Shown: one piece after another, positions 45,436 through 52,702 of the stretch
How the letters are laid out: the number at the start of each line of letters is the position of its first letter
How positions within the stretch are numbered: position 1 is the stretch's first letter
NCBI GenBank assembly: GCA_934359755.1
Contig: CAKRLV010000011.1
Coordinates: 6,940-70,939 of the forward strand
Origin: an uncultured Agathobacter sp.
Lineage (GTDB): Bacteria; Bacillota; Clostridia; Lachnospirales; Lachnospiraceae
Reading direction: 5' to 3'
DNA length: 64,000 nucleotides
Position numbers and translations under genes: made by a program
Notes under the pieces: model-generated
The model's input: the letters and a program-made list of their open reading frames with translations, nothing else
The model's database searches: none
Told to the model about the DNA's origin: nothing

Positions 45436-45798
45436 TTACTTATCAGATTTTTTTGTCTTTATACCTGTGGTATAATAGCGTTCACTAGTTTTTCTAGGCT
45501 TGCCAAGAACAGTTTTGTCCCAGGCTTTTGCACCCATGTCAGGTTCATGTTGCTGCTTCATTTTTTCTTTCATAATGATTCCGGCAATTTCGCGTTGGGC
45601 ATCTTCGGAAATACCGCTTTCCTTGTAATACTTTGTCTTTGGCTTTCTACTTTCACCAGCACTGCTTCTTGCAATTGCAATTTCCTTTGGTGCATCAATA
45701 AGTAGATGTATGTTGTTTGCTGAACCACCTGAAAAGACAACACGCACATTCTCTCCAATGTCGATGTACTCGCCAGGTCGAAGTGAAAGTTTCAACAT
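45436..45798 (-). CDS. csrA: CsrA-like translational regulator with a 70-residue C-terminal extension
   Basis: A 120-residue protein. Residues 1-46 align without gaps to CsrA: Leu4, GE at 9-10, IG at 14-15, APKE at 36-39 and the RNA-contacting Arg44 all fall at the canonical positions. Arg6 of E. coli CsrA is Leu here, but Arg7 is kept. Normal CsrA ends near residue 61-75. Here a charged tail (KPKTKYYKESGISEDAQREI and a Lys-rich end) follows, of unknown role. It lies directly upstream of fliC, whose leader carries CsrA-type hairpins, and downstream of a predicted invertible promoter segment. ATG 45798 follows GGAGG. Confidence 0.88.
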   Translation of the reverse strand: MLKLSLRPGEYIDIGENVRVVFSGGSANNIHLLIDAPKEIAIARSSAGESRKPKTKYYKESGISEDAQREIAGIIMKEKMKQQHEPDMGAKAWDKTVLGKPRKTSERYYTTGIKTKKSDK

Positions 45799-45825
45799 AA
45801 CCCGTTCCTCCTTGAATAATCTGAT

Positions 45826-45854
45826 ATTGTATTGGTTATAATTAGGTTACACAA
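45826..45854 (-). promoter_or_regulatory. Weak candidate csrA promoter straddling the left inverted repeat
   Basis: TTGTGT (45854-45849, inside the repeat), 17 bp, TACAAT (45831-45826). The -35 box is poor (3 of 6), so it may give only basal transcription in either orientation. Confidence 0.35.
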
Positions 45855-45869
45855 TTCCAAATGTGTAAC
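45846..45869. repeat. Left inverted repeat of the predicted invertible segment
   Basis: Arm GTTACACA, spacer ATTCCAAA, arm TGTGTAAC. It matches the right repeat (46738-46761) perfectly over 24 bp in opposite orientation. Palindromic arms with a short asymmetric spacer are the form of a tyrosine recombinase core site. Confidence 0.9.
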
Positions 45870-45915
45870 CTTTTGAGAGGTAAAATATTTTAGGCTTTAA
45901 TTGAAAATCACGGAG

Positions 45916-46494
45916 CTATAATGTTATGGTCTTAAAAACAGTGTCCCTATCATCTTGCTCAATTCCCAGGTATCTTTTGGTTACAGGAAAAGAAGAATGG
46001 TTGTAAATATTCATAAGCATTACCGGAGATATGCCGCTTTTCCATGCGAAATATCCGAAACTTTTTCTCATTGAATGACATGAAATAACACCTTCCAAAT
46101 TGCAATATTCTGATGCCTTTTTTATGATTCTGTGCGCCTGCATTCGAGAAATGTGATTATCAACATTCCCGCGTCTCCAGAATATCCATTTGGATTTGTT
46201 GTACCAGATACTTTGTGAATACCAATCAAGAGCTTCCTTAATGCTTTGATTAATAAAAATTTTGGAGACTTTCCCTGTCTTTTGCTCGACAATGCGGATA
46301 TGGGTTCGATATGTTCCAGTCGTCTGGTTAAATACATCATCCCATGCAAGCGCAAGAATATCAGATATTCGCAATGCAGTATTTAACCCAAGAACGATAA
46401 GAAGATAATTTCTCGGCATCGGACTGACTTCCTTGTAATACTCTTTAAACTCTATCAAACTCTGGGAATCTCTAATTGGTTCTGCTGTGTTCAA
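45916..46494 (-). CDS. Small tyrosine recombinase (FimB/FimE-like invertase)
   Basis: A 192-residue recombinase consisting almost only of the catalytic domain, the size of FimB/FimE invertases rather than phage integrases. All active-site residues are visible: Arg42 (TALRISD), Lys72 (EQKTGK), His140 and Arg143 (CHSMRKSF), His166 (YNHSS) and the Tyr175 nucleophile (KRYLGI). The start is TTG 46494, with AGAGGCG seven bases upstream; an earlier TTG inside a hairpin repeat is unlikely. It lies between the two 24-bp inverted repeats, which are probably its targets, and is transcribed towards csrA in this orientation. Confidence 0.9.
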   Translation of the reverse strand: MNTAEPIRDSQSLIEFKEYYKEVSPMPRNYLLIVLGLNTALRISDILALAWDDVFNQTTGTYRTHIRIVEQKTGKVSKIFINQSIKEALDWYSQSIWYNKSKWIFWRRGNVDNHISRMQAHRIIKKASEYCNLEGVISCHSMRKSFGYFAWKSGISPVMLMNIYNHSSFPVTKRYLGIEQDDRDTVFKTITL

Positions 46495-46504
46495 ATTAAT
46501 CGCC

Positions 46505-46565
46505 TCTTTCTTACATAGTAATATGAGGAGCAACAGGAATTTTGCCCCTCATGTGTGATTCATCA
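46505..46565. repeat. Dispersed hairpin repeat, copy 3, in the recombinase leader
   Basis: ATGAGGAGCAA and TTGCCCCTCAT pair almost perfectly, followed by GTGTGATTCATCAGATTA. It is related to the copies at 8650 and 22150, with loop and stem changes that keep pairing. Confidence 0.75.
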
Positions 46566-46637
46566 GATTATTAAATGCTTCGTATTCTCATAGTCTAACC
46601 TTATAAACATATAGTACATTCGTAATTATTTTAAACC

Positions 46638-46666
46638 TTTATGCACTACAGGTGTAGGGCTGTAAA
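46638..46666 (-). promoter_or_regulatory. Candidate promoter of the recombinase gene
   Basis: TTTACA (46666-46661), 17-bp spacer, CATAAA (46643-46638). The spacer holds the palindrome CTACACCTGTAG, a possible operator. Confidence 0.5.
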
Positions 46667-46695
46667 AATAATTTAGAAAAAAATAAAATTAATGC

Positions 46696-46722
46696 TAAAG
46701 TTTTATATATATGTTCCGATAT
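46696..46722 (+). promoter_or_regulatory. Sigma-28 (SigD/FliA) promoter inside the invertible segment
   Basis: TAAA (46696-46699), exactly 15 bp, then TCCGATAT (46715-46722). This is one base off the flagellar consensus TAAA-N15-GCCGATAT. It faces right, away from csrA-fliC, and 15 bp separate it from the right inverted repeat. Confidence 0.85.
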
Positions 46723-46735
46723 ATGTTGTGTAAGG

Positions 46736-46769
46736 AAGTTACACATTTGGAATTGTGTAACTTTTTTTT
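46736..46769 (+). terminator. Terminator formed by the right inverted repeat plus a fixed T-run
   Basis: The repeat (46738-46761) folds as AAGTTACACA/TGTGTAACTT and is followed by eight T's (46762-46769) that lie outside the invertible segment. It would stop transcripts from the sigma-28 promoter in this orientation. The left repeat has no such T-run on the csrA side. Confidence 0.75.
46738..46761. repeat. Right inverted repeat of the predicted invertible segment
   Basis: Arm GTTACACA, spacer TTTGGAAT, arm TGTGTAAC; the exact reverse complement of 45846-45869. Confidence 0.9.
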
Positions 46770-46990
46770 ACAAAGCACATTAAAATCAGCTATGCTGACA
46801 AGTTCCTGCTCCCGCGTAATATATGTATTCTTATGAAATGTGCGGTAGGCATATCTCTGTACTGAATAGTTGCAATTATTCAACATAATAGAAATGTTAT
46901 TTGATAAGAACGATAATATGTGATATAAAAAATATATAGCTTTATATTTGAGCAAACTCATGTATAATTTGGAATATAAGGAGCATTGAT

Positions 46991-47617
46991 ATGAAATCAT
47001 TTAAATTCAAACTTACAATATCTATTCTGATAATTTTTTCATTTATAACTATTACCAATTATTTTGACAATATTTACAAGAATAATCCCATCTATGCAGC
47101 TAACGAAAAAGTTACAACTATCGAAAGAAGCTACGACTATAAAGACAATAAAATCAAAGAAATCTATTCAGGGAAAACTGCATCTGGTAAAGTTATATGG
47201 ACATACAAGAAATTACCTTATCTAGCTGGGGGACAATATTGTTACTCTGATTATTGCGTTAAAAATAATAAGGTTTACATATGGGCTGTATCAACACTTC
47301 ACGTATTAAATAAAAATTCTGGCAAGTGTATTCTAAAGAAAAAAGTAGGAAGCTATGGTAATGGTGCAGTTGCCGTTGATTCAAAAGGAAATATATATGG
47401 CGCTTCTGTAGATAAGTTCTGTCTGACTAAATTAAACAAAAAAGGAAAAATTCTTTGGAAAACAGATGAAATAGATGGACATTCGTGTGCGGGTGGAACA
47501 TATGATATTAAAATCCATAAAAATACTATCACTGTATATTGTGAGTATTCAGACTATGAGTATTATGTTTTTAGTGCAAAAACAGGTAAGTTTATAAAGT
47601 ATGGACCTAGTCTTTAA
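46991..47617 (+). CDS. Secreted beta-propeller-like protein
   Basis: A 208-residue protein with an N-terminal signal or anchor (residues 5-25, then IYAANEK as a likely cleavage region). The body repeats blade-like units (YIWAVSTLHVLNKNSGKCIL, IYGASVDKFCLTKLNKKGKILW, YVFSAKTGKFIKY) resembling PQQ/WD-type propeller blades, too few for a full propeller. No named family is recognised. AAGGAGC precedes ATG 46991. It lies just right of the invertible segment, so read-through from the sigma-28 promoter in the present orientation could reach it if the intervening terminator leaks. Its AT-rich codon use differs from its neighbours, which may indicate transfer. Confidence 0.7.
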   Translation: MKSFKFKLTISILIIFSFITITNYFDNIYKNNPIYAANEKVTTIERSYDYKDNKIKEIYSGKTASGKVIWTYKKLPYLAGGQYCYSDYCVKNNKVYIWAVSTLHVLNKNSGKCILKKKVGSYGNGAVAVDSKGNIYGASVDKFCLTKLNKKGKILWKTDEIDGHSCAGGTYDIKIHKNTITVYCEYSDYEYYVFSAKTGKFIKYGPSL

Positions 47618-47622
47618 AATAT

Positions 47623-47685
47623 ATGTTGACAGATGTTCTGCTTAAGAACAGAAGTGAGGTGTGTCAAGTGTTAGCAAAGAAATAG
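47623..47685 (+). pseudogene. Fragment of an Rpn-family gene
   Basis: Twenty codons (LTDVLLKNRSEVC and a short changed end) match an internal piece of the intact Rpn gene at 42267-43175 almost base for base, then stop at TAG. No other part of the gene remains. Confidence 0.8.
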
Positions 47686-47741
47686 CAATAAGCAGGAGTA
47701 ACTGTAATTTCATAGTGAGCGGTTTTGCAATAAATATAAAT

Positions 47742-47784
47742 AACTGTAGTGTGTGGTTTTCCCCATACACTACAGTTATTTTGC
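47742..47784. terminator. Bidirectional terminator
   Basis: AACTGTAGTGTGTGG (47742-47756) pairs with CCATACACTACAGTT (47763-47777), followed by ATTTT. It lies between the converging secreted-protein and Sel1 genes. Confidence 0.85.
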
Positions 47785-47829
47785 TTTCCAGCTATCAATT
47801 AAGAAATCTGTTTATTTGACATAATATGC

Positions 47830-48618
47830 TCAAAGATTCAAACCTTCAATTTCGTTTTCCGATACAAGATAACTCTCTCCATCATCTTTTGAACAAATCC
47901 ACCCCAGTACAGGATTTTTTATCCATTTATAGCCTTTTTGCATATATATATCATTAAAAAGTCCCATGACATACATCTGCGTGATACCTTCTTTTTGTGC
48001 CTGCACTTTCATTGTCTCTGAAATCTGCTTTAAAATTTCTTCTTTATCGCCCTCACGCTTCACTTTTATTCCCATTCCATGTCTTGCTTTGTAATCTTCT
48101 ATATATAAAGCAGCCCTTGGATGCCCCTTCTTTAGCGCTGTCTCAAGATACCTCATTCCGCCCTTTTCATCTATATCCGTTCCATGGCCTTCAATCATAC
48201 AAACACCCAGATTAAAAATAGCCTCCGTCTGTCCCATCACAGCAGCTTCCTTGAACCATTTAACAGCCTGCTTTTCATACCACTGTTGTTTTTCTGGCTC
48301 ATTCTTTGCATTCATTGATGTATGATAACATGCAAATCCATACATATTCATAGCATCTATATTTCCCGCATCTGCTGCAATCTTAAGATATCTAAGTCCC
48401 GCATCATCATTCCTTACTTCTCCAATTCCGAAGAAATATGCAAGTCCTCTTCTATAATCATCAAGTTCAAATTCTTCCTCAGAAAAACGGCCACTGTCTA
48501 CCATCTCCTGTATATCTACAATATCCTGCTCACACTTAGGAATTTCATTTGTTTTTATATTGCTCATAGATGTATATTTTGAAAAAAATCTTCTTACATC
48601 ATTTTCATTTGCGCTCAA
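47830..48618 (-). CDS. Sel1-repeat protein
   Basis: A 262-residue cytoplasmic protein. The centre contains three Sel1/TPR-like units (DAGLRYLKIAADAGNIDAMNMYG, AVKWFKEAAVMGQTEAIFNLG, GMRYLETALKKGHPRAALY), which make helical protein-binding scaffolds. The C-terminal 70 residues are unrelated and unrecognised. The start is TTG 48618 after GGGGGAT. It is divergent from feoAB; no partner is evident. Confidence 0.75.
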   Translation of the reverse strand: MSANENDVRRFFSKYTSMSNIKTNEIPKCEQDIVDIQEMVDSGRFSEEEFELDDYRRGLAYFFGIGEVRNDDAGLRYLKIAADAGNIDAMNMYGFACYHTSMNAKNEPEKQQWYEKQAVKWFKEAAVMGQTEAIFNLGVCMIEGHGTDIDEKGGMRYLETALKKGHPRAALYIEDYKARHGMGIKVKREGDKEEILKQISETMKVQAQKEGITQMYVMGLFNDIYMQKGYKWIKNPVLGWICSKDDGESYLVSENEIEGLNL

Positions 48619-48691
48619 ATTTATATCCCCCTTCGCTATTACTATCTTTAGTTTTACATTATTTTATGGTAAAGTAAAGAAGAAAAATTAT

Positions 48692-48706
48692 TGATAATAT
48701 TTCTCA
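48692..48706. promoter_or_regulatory. Candidate Fur box upstream of feoAB
   Basis: TGATAAT-A-TTTCTCA matches the 7-1-7 Fur consensus at 12 of 14 arm positions. It sits between an extended -10 (TGGTAAAGT) and the ribosome binding site. Confidence 0.55.
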
Positions 48707-48720
48707 AGAGGGACATACAT

Positions 48721-51087
48721 ATGACATTAAAAGAATTATCTAATGGACAGACTGCCAAAATTACTGCAGTCGGCGGCGAAGGTGCACTCCGCCAGCATTT
48801 TCTGGACATGGGTATTATTCCGGGAGCCGAAATTACATTCATTAAACTTGCTCCAATGGGTGACCCTATTGAATTCCAGATTCACGGCTATGAACTGACT
48901 CTGAGAGTAGATGACGCAGCTCATATTGACTGTGTTCCCGTTAAAGCAAGTCAGCATACCACAGCCCCAGCAAGTTCAACCAAAGGCAAGCCTATAACAG
49001 ACAAAGAACATGAACATCCTGGTCTTGGTGAAGGAGGACGATATCACAGCAAATCCCATGCGCATCCACTGCCAAAGGACACCACACTCACTTTTGCACT
49101 TGTGGGTAATCAGAACTGCGGTAAGACCACTCTCTTTAATCAGCTCACCGGAGCCAACCAACATGTTGGTAACTTTCCCGGTGTAACTGTAGATAGAAAA
49201 GATGGAGTAATTCGCGGTTACTCCAATACCCTTGTTACAGATCTGCCAGGCATTTATTCCATGTCTCCTTATAGCAGTGAAGAAATTGTTTCAAGAAATT
49301 TTGTTCTGAACGAAAAACCGAAAGCTATAATCAATATTGTAGACGCAACTAACATTGAGCGTAATCTCTATCTGACGATGCAGCTCCTTGAAATGAACAT
49401 ACCGATGGTTGTGGCGCTCAATATGATGGATGAAGTACGCGGAAATGGTGGATATATAGATATAAACCGAATGGAATCCATGCTTGGTGTCCCGGTAATT
49501 CCTATTTCGGCTGCTAAAGATGAAGGTGTTGATGAATTAATAAGCCATGCGATTCATATCGCAAAATACCAGGAACGTCCAGGCCGTCAGGATTTCTGCG
49601 ATGAGAACGACCATAATGGTGCTGTTCACAGATGCCTGCATGGTGTCATTCATCTTATTGAAGACCACGCCAAGAAAGCTGAGATTCCTGTCCGCTTTGC
49701 TGCCAGCAAACTTATAGAGGGTGATGAACGAATCGAAAAACTGCTATGCCTTGATGAAAATGAAGCTGAAATGCTTGAACACATTATGGTTCAGCTTGAA
49801 AAAGAAAGAGAACTTGACAGATGCGCTGCAATTGCGGATATGCGATACTCTTTTATAGAAAAGGTCTGCGCAAAAGCCGTCAAGAAACCATCAGCCAGCA
49901 AGGAACATATCAGAAGTCAAAAAATTGATGCCATCCTTACAGGTAAATATACTGCCATACCAATGTTCATTATAATTATGGTTGCGGTTTTTGTTCTAAC
50001 TTTTGAAGTAATTGGCGCTTTCTTTCAAAATCTATTAGAACGTGGCATAGACGTCGTTACTGCATTAGTTGACACTGCTCTTACAAATGCAAATGTAAAT
50101 GAATCCCTGCATGGGCTTGTTATTGATGGTATTTTTTCTGGTATCGGAACAGTACTTAGCTTTCTTCCAATTATTGTCACGCTGTTTTTCTTTTTATCTA
50201 TACTTGAAGACAGTGGATATATTGCCCGTGTTGCCTTTTTCATGGATAAGCTTCTCAGAAAAATCGGACTTTCCGGTCGAAGTATTGTACCTATGCTAAT
50301 TGGTTTTGGATGTACAGTTCCAGCTGTAATGGCAACAAGAACTCTCCCAAGTGAAAGAGACAGAAAGATGACAATACTCATCACACCATTTATGAGCTGC
50401 TCAGCCAAATTGCCAATATATGCATTTTTTATCAGTGCTTTTTTCCCTAAAAAAGGATGGCTTATTATGTCAGGTCTTTATTTTCTGGGGATAATGATGG
50501 GTATATTAGTAGCTGTTTTGTATCGGGCTACACTTTTTAAAGGAGAAGCTGTACCATTTGTAATGGAGCTGCCTAATTATAGACTTCCAAGTGCAAAGAA
50601 CGTAATCCAGTTACTGTGGGAGAAAGCTAAAGACTTCATCCAAAAAGCATTCACCATTATATTCATCGCAACAATAGCCATATGGTTCCTGCAGAGTTTT
50701 GATCTAAAACTAAACCTGGTAAGTGACTCCGCAGACAGTATACTGGGAACTATTTCAAGTTTATTTGTTCCTGTTCTTACACCTATTGGACTTGGCGACT
50801 GGAGAATCTGTTCTTCACTTTTCAGTGGATTTATTGCAAAAGAAAGTGTTGTTTCCACAATGAAAATTCTTTTTTCAGGAAATGTTACATCTGCGCTTTC
50901 GCCACTTTCCGCTGCCAGCATGCTTGTATTCAGTCTGCTCTATACACCTTGTGTTGCAGCGATTTCATCTGTCAAGCGAGAACTTGGCGGTAAATGGGCT
51001 ATCGGAGTTGTCCTGTGGCAAAGTCTTATCGCCTGGATATGTGCATTGCTTGTTCACTCAATCGGACTAATTTTGCTGGCAATGTAG
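48721..51087 (+). CDS. feoB: FeoA-FeoB fusion ferrous iron transporter
   Basis: A 788-residue fusion. Residues 1-75 are a FeoA SH3-like domain, then a His-rich linker (95-117). The FeoB G domain follows: G1 GNQNCGKTT (129-137), G3 DLPG, G4 NMMD; G1 has Gln where many FeoBs have Pro. The membrane part has two Gate regions (for example GFGCTVPAVMATRTL) and about nine helices. It imports Fe(II). ATG 48721 follows AGAGGGAC; the frame extends 10 codons upstream without support. A Fur-like site upstream suggests iron repression. Confidence 0.94.
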   Translation: MTLKELSNGQTAKITAVGGEGALRQHFLDMGIIPGAEITFIKLAPMGDPIEFQIHGYELTLRVDDAAHIDCVPVKASQHTTAPASSTKGKPITDKEHEHPGLGEGGRYHSKSHAHPLPKDTTLTFALVGNQNCGKTTLFNQLTGANQHVGNFPGVTVDRKDGVIRGYSNTLVTDLPGIYSMSPYSSEEIVSRNFVLNEKPKAIINIVDATNIERNLYLTMQLLEMNIPMVVALNMMDEVRGNGGYIDINRMESMLGVPVIPISAAKDEGVDELISHAIHIAKYQERPGRQDFCDENDHNGAVHRCLHGVIHLIEDHAKKAEIPVRFAASKLIEGDERIEKLLCLDENEAEMLEHIMVQLEKERELDRCAAIADMRYSFIEKVCAKAVKKPSASKEHIRSQKIDAILTGKYTAIPMFIIIMVAVFVLTFEVIGAFFQNLLERGIDVVTALVDTALTNANVNESLHGLVIDGIFSGIGTVLSFLPIIVTLFFFLSILEDSGYIARVAFFMDKLLRKIGLSGRSIVPMLIGFGCTVPAVMATRTLPSERDRKMTILITPFMSCSAKLPIYAFFISAFFPKKGWLIMSGLYFLGIMMGILVAVLYRATLFKGEAVPFVMELPNYRLPSAKNVIQLLWEKAKDFIQKAFTIIFIATIAIWFLQSFDLKLNLVSDSADSILGTISSLFVPVLTPIGLGDWRICSSLFSGFIAKESVVSTMKILFSGNVTSALSPLSAASMLVFSLLYTPCVAAISSVKRELGGKWAIGVVLWQSLIAWICALLVHSIGLILLAM

Positions 51088-51112
51088 TATATACCAAATA
51101 TCATATAAAATA

Positions 51113-51146
51113 AAATACACGCGGTCTTCAATGACTACGTGTATTT
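51113..51146. terminator. Terminator downstream of feoAB
   Basis: ATACACG and CGTGTAT pair, followed by TTTTT; probably shared with the converging gene at 51176. Confidence 0.8.
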
Positions 51147-51175
51147 TTCTTATATGTTCTTCATATGTTCTCTAA

Positions 51176-51466
51176 TTAACCCTGCTGTCCATTTGCCTGA
51201 CGAATCATATCCTCGACAACAATATCATATATCTCGCCAATCGAGTTACAATACTCGAGTATCTTCCAAGGCTCATTTGTATGGAAATGTATCTTCACAA
51301 GATCCTCATCTCCTGCTGCAATAAGGCTGTTTCCTTCGAAATTCTCTGTTATGTAATCAGATATCTCATCCTCATCTAAATCCTTGTCTCTTCTGTCAAT
51401 AAGAAGCTGTGTGTCATAACGATATGCAAACTGATCATCTTCTGCATCAATTGAATTAACTGCCAT
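51176..51466 (-). CDS. Stand-alone FakA/YloV middle-domain-like protein
   Basis: A 96-residue protein resembling the region of FakA (fatty acid kinase, YloV) that follows the DhaL kinase domain: FAYRYDTQLLI, then LIAAGDEDLVKIHFHTNEPWKILEYCNSIGEI. In FakA this segment contains the conserved histidines of the HVHTN-like motif (here HFHTN). The kinase and FakB-binding parts are absent. ATG 51466 follows GGAGG, so it looks like a real small gene rather than a relic. It sits just after pflA; its role is unknown. Confidence 0.75.
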   Translation of the reverse strand: MAVNSIDAEDDQFAYRYDTQLLIDRRDKDLDEDEISDYITENFEGNSLIAAGDEDLVKIHFHTNEPWKILEYCNSIGEIYDIVVEDMIRQANGQQG

Positions 51467-51605
51467 TTCATACCTCCATTTTTCTACCATAATCAGACTA
51501 TTCATAGTCCTTTTACTATACATATTACCATAACTTGCGAATATGTACACACATTTCAGCTGCCTTTGCAGCATCTAAACTGTGTACATTAATTTTTCAC
51601 GCAGC

Positions 51606-52379
51606 TTACTGGCACATACGTCCCACTGCATCATCGGAAGACTTAAGTGCGTCCGTCGATATTCCAAGAATGCTCTCCGCTCTTTTAACTTCCTCATCTG
51701 TTGGTGTCGCAACTCCATCGAGAGGATAATTAATTCCTAGTTTTTCCCATTTAAAAAGACCTAGCGTATGATAAGGCAAAATCTCAACTCTTGTCACGGT
51801 CTTAAGCTCAGCGATGAAATCTCTTAGCGCAACAAGTCCCTCCTCATCATCTGTAAGTCCTGGAACAAGAACATGACGGATCCACATATCCTTTCCATGG
51901 TCCGAAAGATATCTCGCCAGTGCAATAATATTCTGGTTCGTACATCCTGTTAACTTCTTATGTTTTTCGTCATCCATCTCCTTGAGATCAAGTATAAACA
52001 GATCTGTAACTTCCATAAGCTTGTCGAATTTCTCAAGATATTCCGGTTCCATGCTAAATGGATTTCCACTTGTATCAATTGCTGTATGAACGCCCTTTTC
52101 TTTTGCAATTTCAAAAAACTCTGTAACGAATTCTAATTGCAGCAGTGACTCTCCGCCACTTACTGTTATTCCGCCATCCTTGCCCCAGTAGTTCTTGTAT
52201 CTATATACTTTTTTAAACAGATCTTCTGGTGTCCATTCTTCCCCGACTTCCTTATTCCATGTCTCAGGGTTATGACAATACTGGCACCGCATATTACACC
52301 CCTGTAAAAAAACACAAAAACGTACTCCTGGTCCATCTACAAGTGCAAATGATTCAAACGAATGTACTCTTCCTATCAT
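51606..52379 (-). CDS. pflA: Pyruvate formate-lyase activating enzyme
   Basis: A 257-residue radical SAM enzyme that makes the glycyl radical on PflB. The cluster motif CxxxCxxC is CNMRCQYC (Cys28, 32, 35). GGITVSGGESLLQ binds SAM, and the rest follows the short activase form without extra ferredoxin clusters. ATG 52379 has GAGAGGAAC upstream. It lies 323 bp downstream of pflB, separated by a terminator and a minisatellite. Confidence 0.95.
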   Translation of the reverse strand: MIGRVHSFESFALVDGPGVRFCVFLQGCNMRCQYCHNPETWNKEVGEEWTPEDLFKKVYRYKNYWGKDGGITVSGGESLLQLEFVTEFFEIAKEKGVHTAIDTSGNPFSMEPEYLEKFDKLMEVTDLFILDLKEMDDEKHKKLTGCTNQNIIALARYLSDHGKDMWIRHVLVPGLTDDEEGLVALRDFIAELKTVTRVEILPYHTLGLFKWEKLGINYPLDGVATPTDEEVKRAESILGISTDALKSSDDAVGRMCQ

Positions 52380-52634
52380 ATTAGTTCCTCTCAATATTTC
52401 AAATCTTCTGTAACTATAGTTACAATCTATTAATAATAATCCTCGTAACCGTTCAGTACCTTATTACTGTTCAGTACCTTATTACTGTTCAGTATCTTAT
52501 TACTGTTCAGTATCTTATTACTGTTCAGTACCTTGTTACTGTTCAGTACCTTATTACTGTTCATACATAATATACGTTTTCTTACGAAATAGACTAATCT
52601 TCTTTATTCTAACACACTATTTATCAAAAAAAAA
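52380..52634. repeat. pflB-pflA gap with an 18-bp minisatellite
   Basis: From 52451 six full 18-bp units (GTTCAGTACCTTATTACT, with C/T and A/G variants) and a partial seventh run to about 52564. They lie in the pflA leader. No other feature was recognised in the gap apart from the pflB terminator. Confidence 0.9.
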
Positions 52635-52675
52635 TTGCCACAAACCAAAAATATTATTTGCGTTTGTGGCAAAAA
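52625..52675 (-). terminator. pflB terminator
   Basis: TTGCCACAAAC pairs with GTTTGTGGCAA and is followed on the minus strand by a run of T's. Confidence 0.88.
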
Positions 52676-52702
52676 TTATACTTATCTATTTAAGATTACG
52701 AA

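Larger units (their letters stand above)
45846..46761. mobile_element. Predicted 916-bp invertible DNA segment (flagellar switch)
   Basis: Bounded by perfect 24-bp inverted repeats. It contains a complete small tyrosine recombinase gene with its own promoter, a hairpin repeat, and an outward sigma-28 promoter next to the right end. Inversion would turn that promoter towards csrA-fliC. The orientation shown here is predicted OFF for flagellin. Confidence 0.75.

Noticed and set aside
45846..46761. Prophage or integrative element remnant bounded by att sites
   Set aside because: The bounding repeats are inverted rather than direct, and only a recombinase and promoters lie between them, which fits an invertible switch better.
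46695..47000. A 101-codon minus-strand frame across the right inverted repeat
   Set aside because: It overlaps the sigma-28 promoter, the repeat and the start of the 46991 gene, lacks a convincing ribosome binding site, and its composition is that of AT-rich non-coding DNA.
52440..52570. CRISPR array
   Set aside because: The 18-bp units are directly adjacent with no unique spacers, so this is a minisatellite. No cas genes are present.
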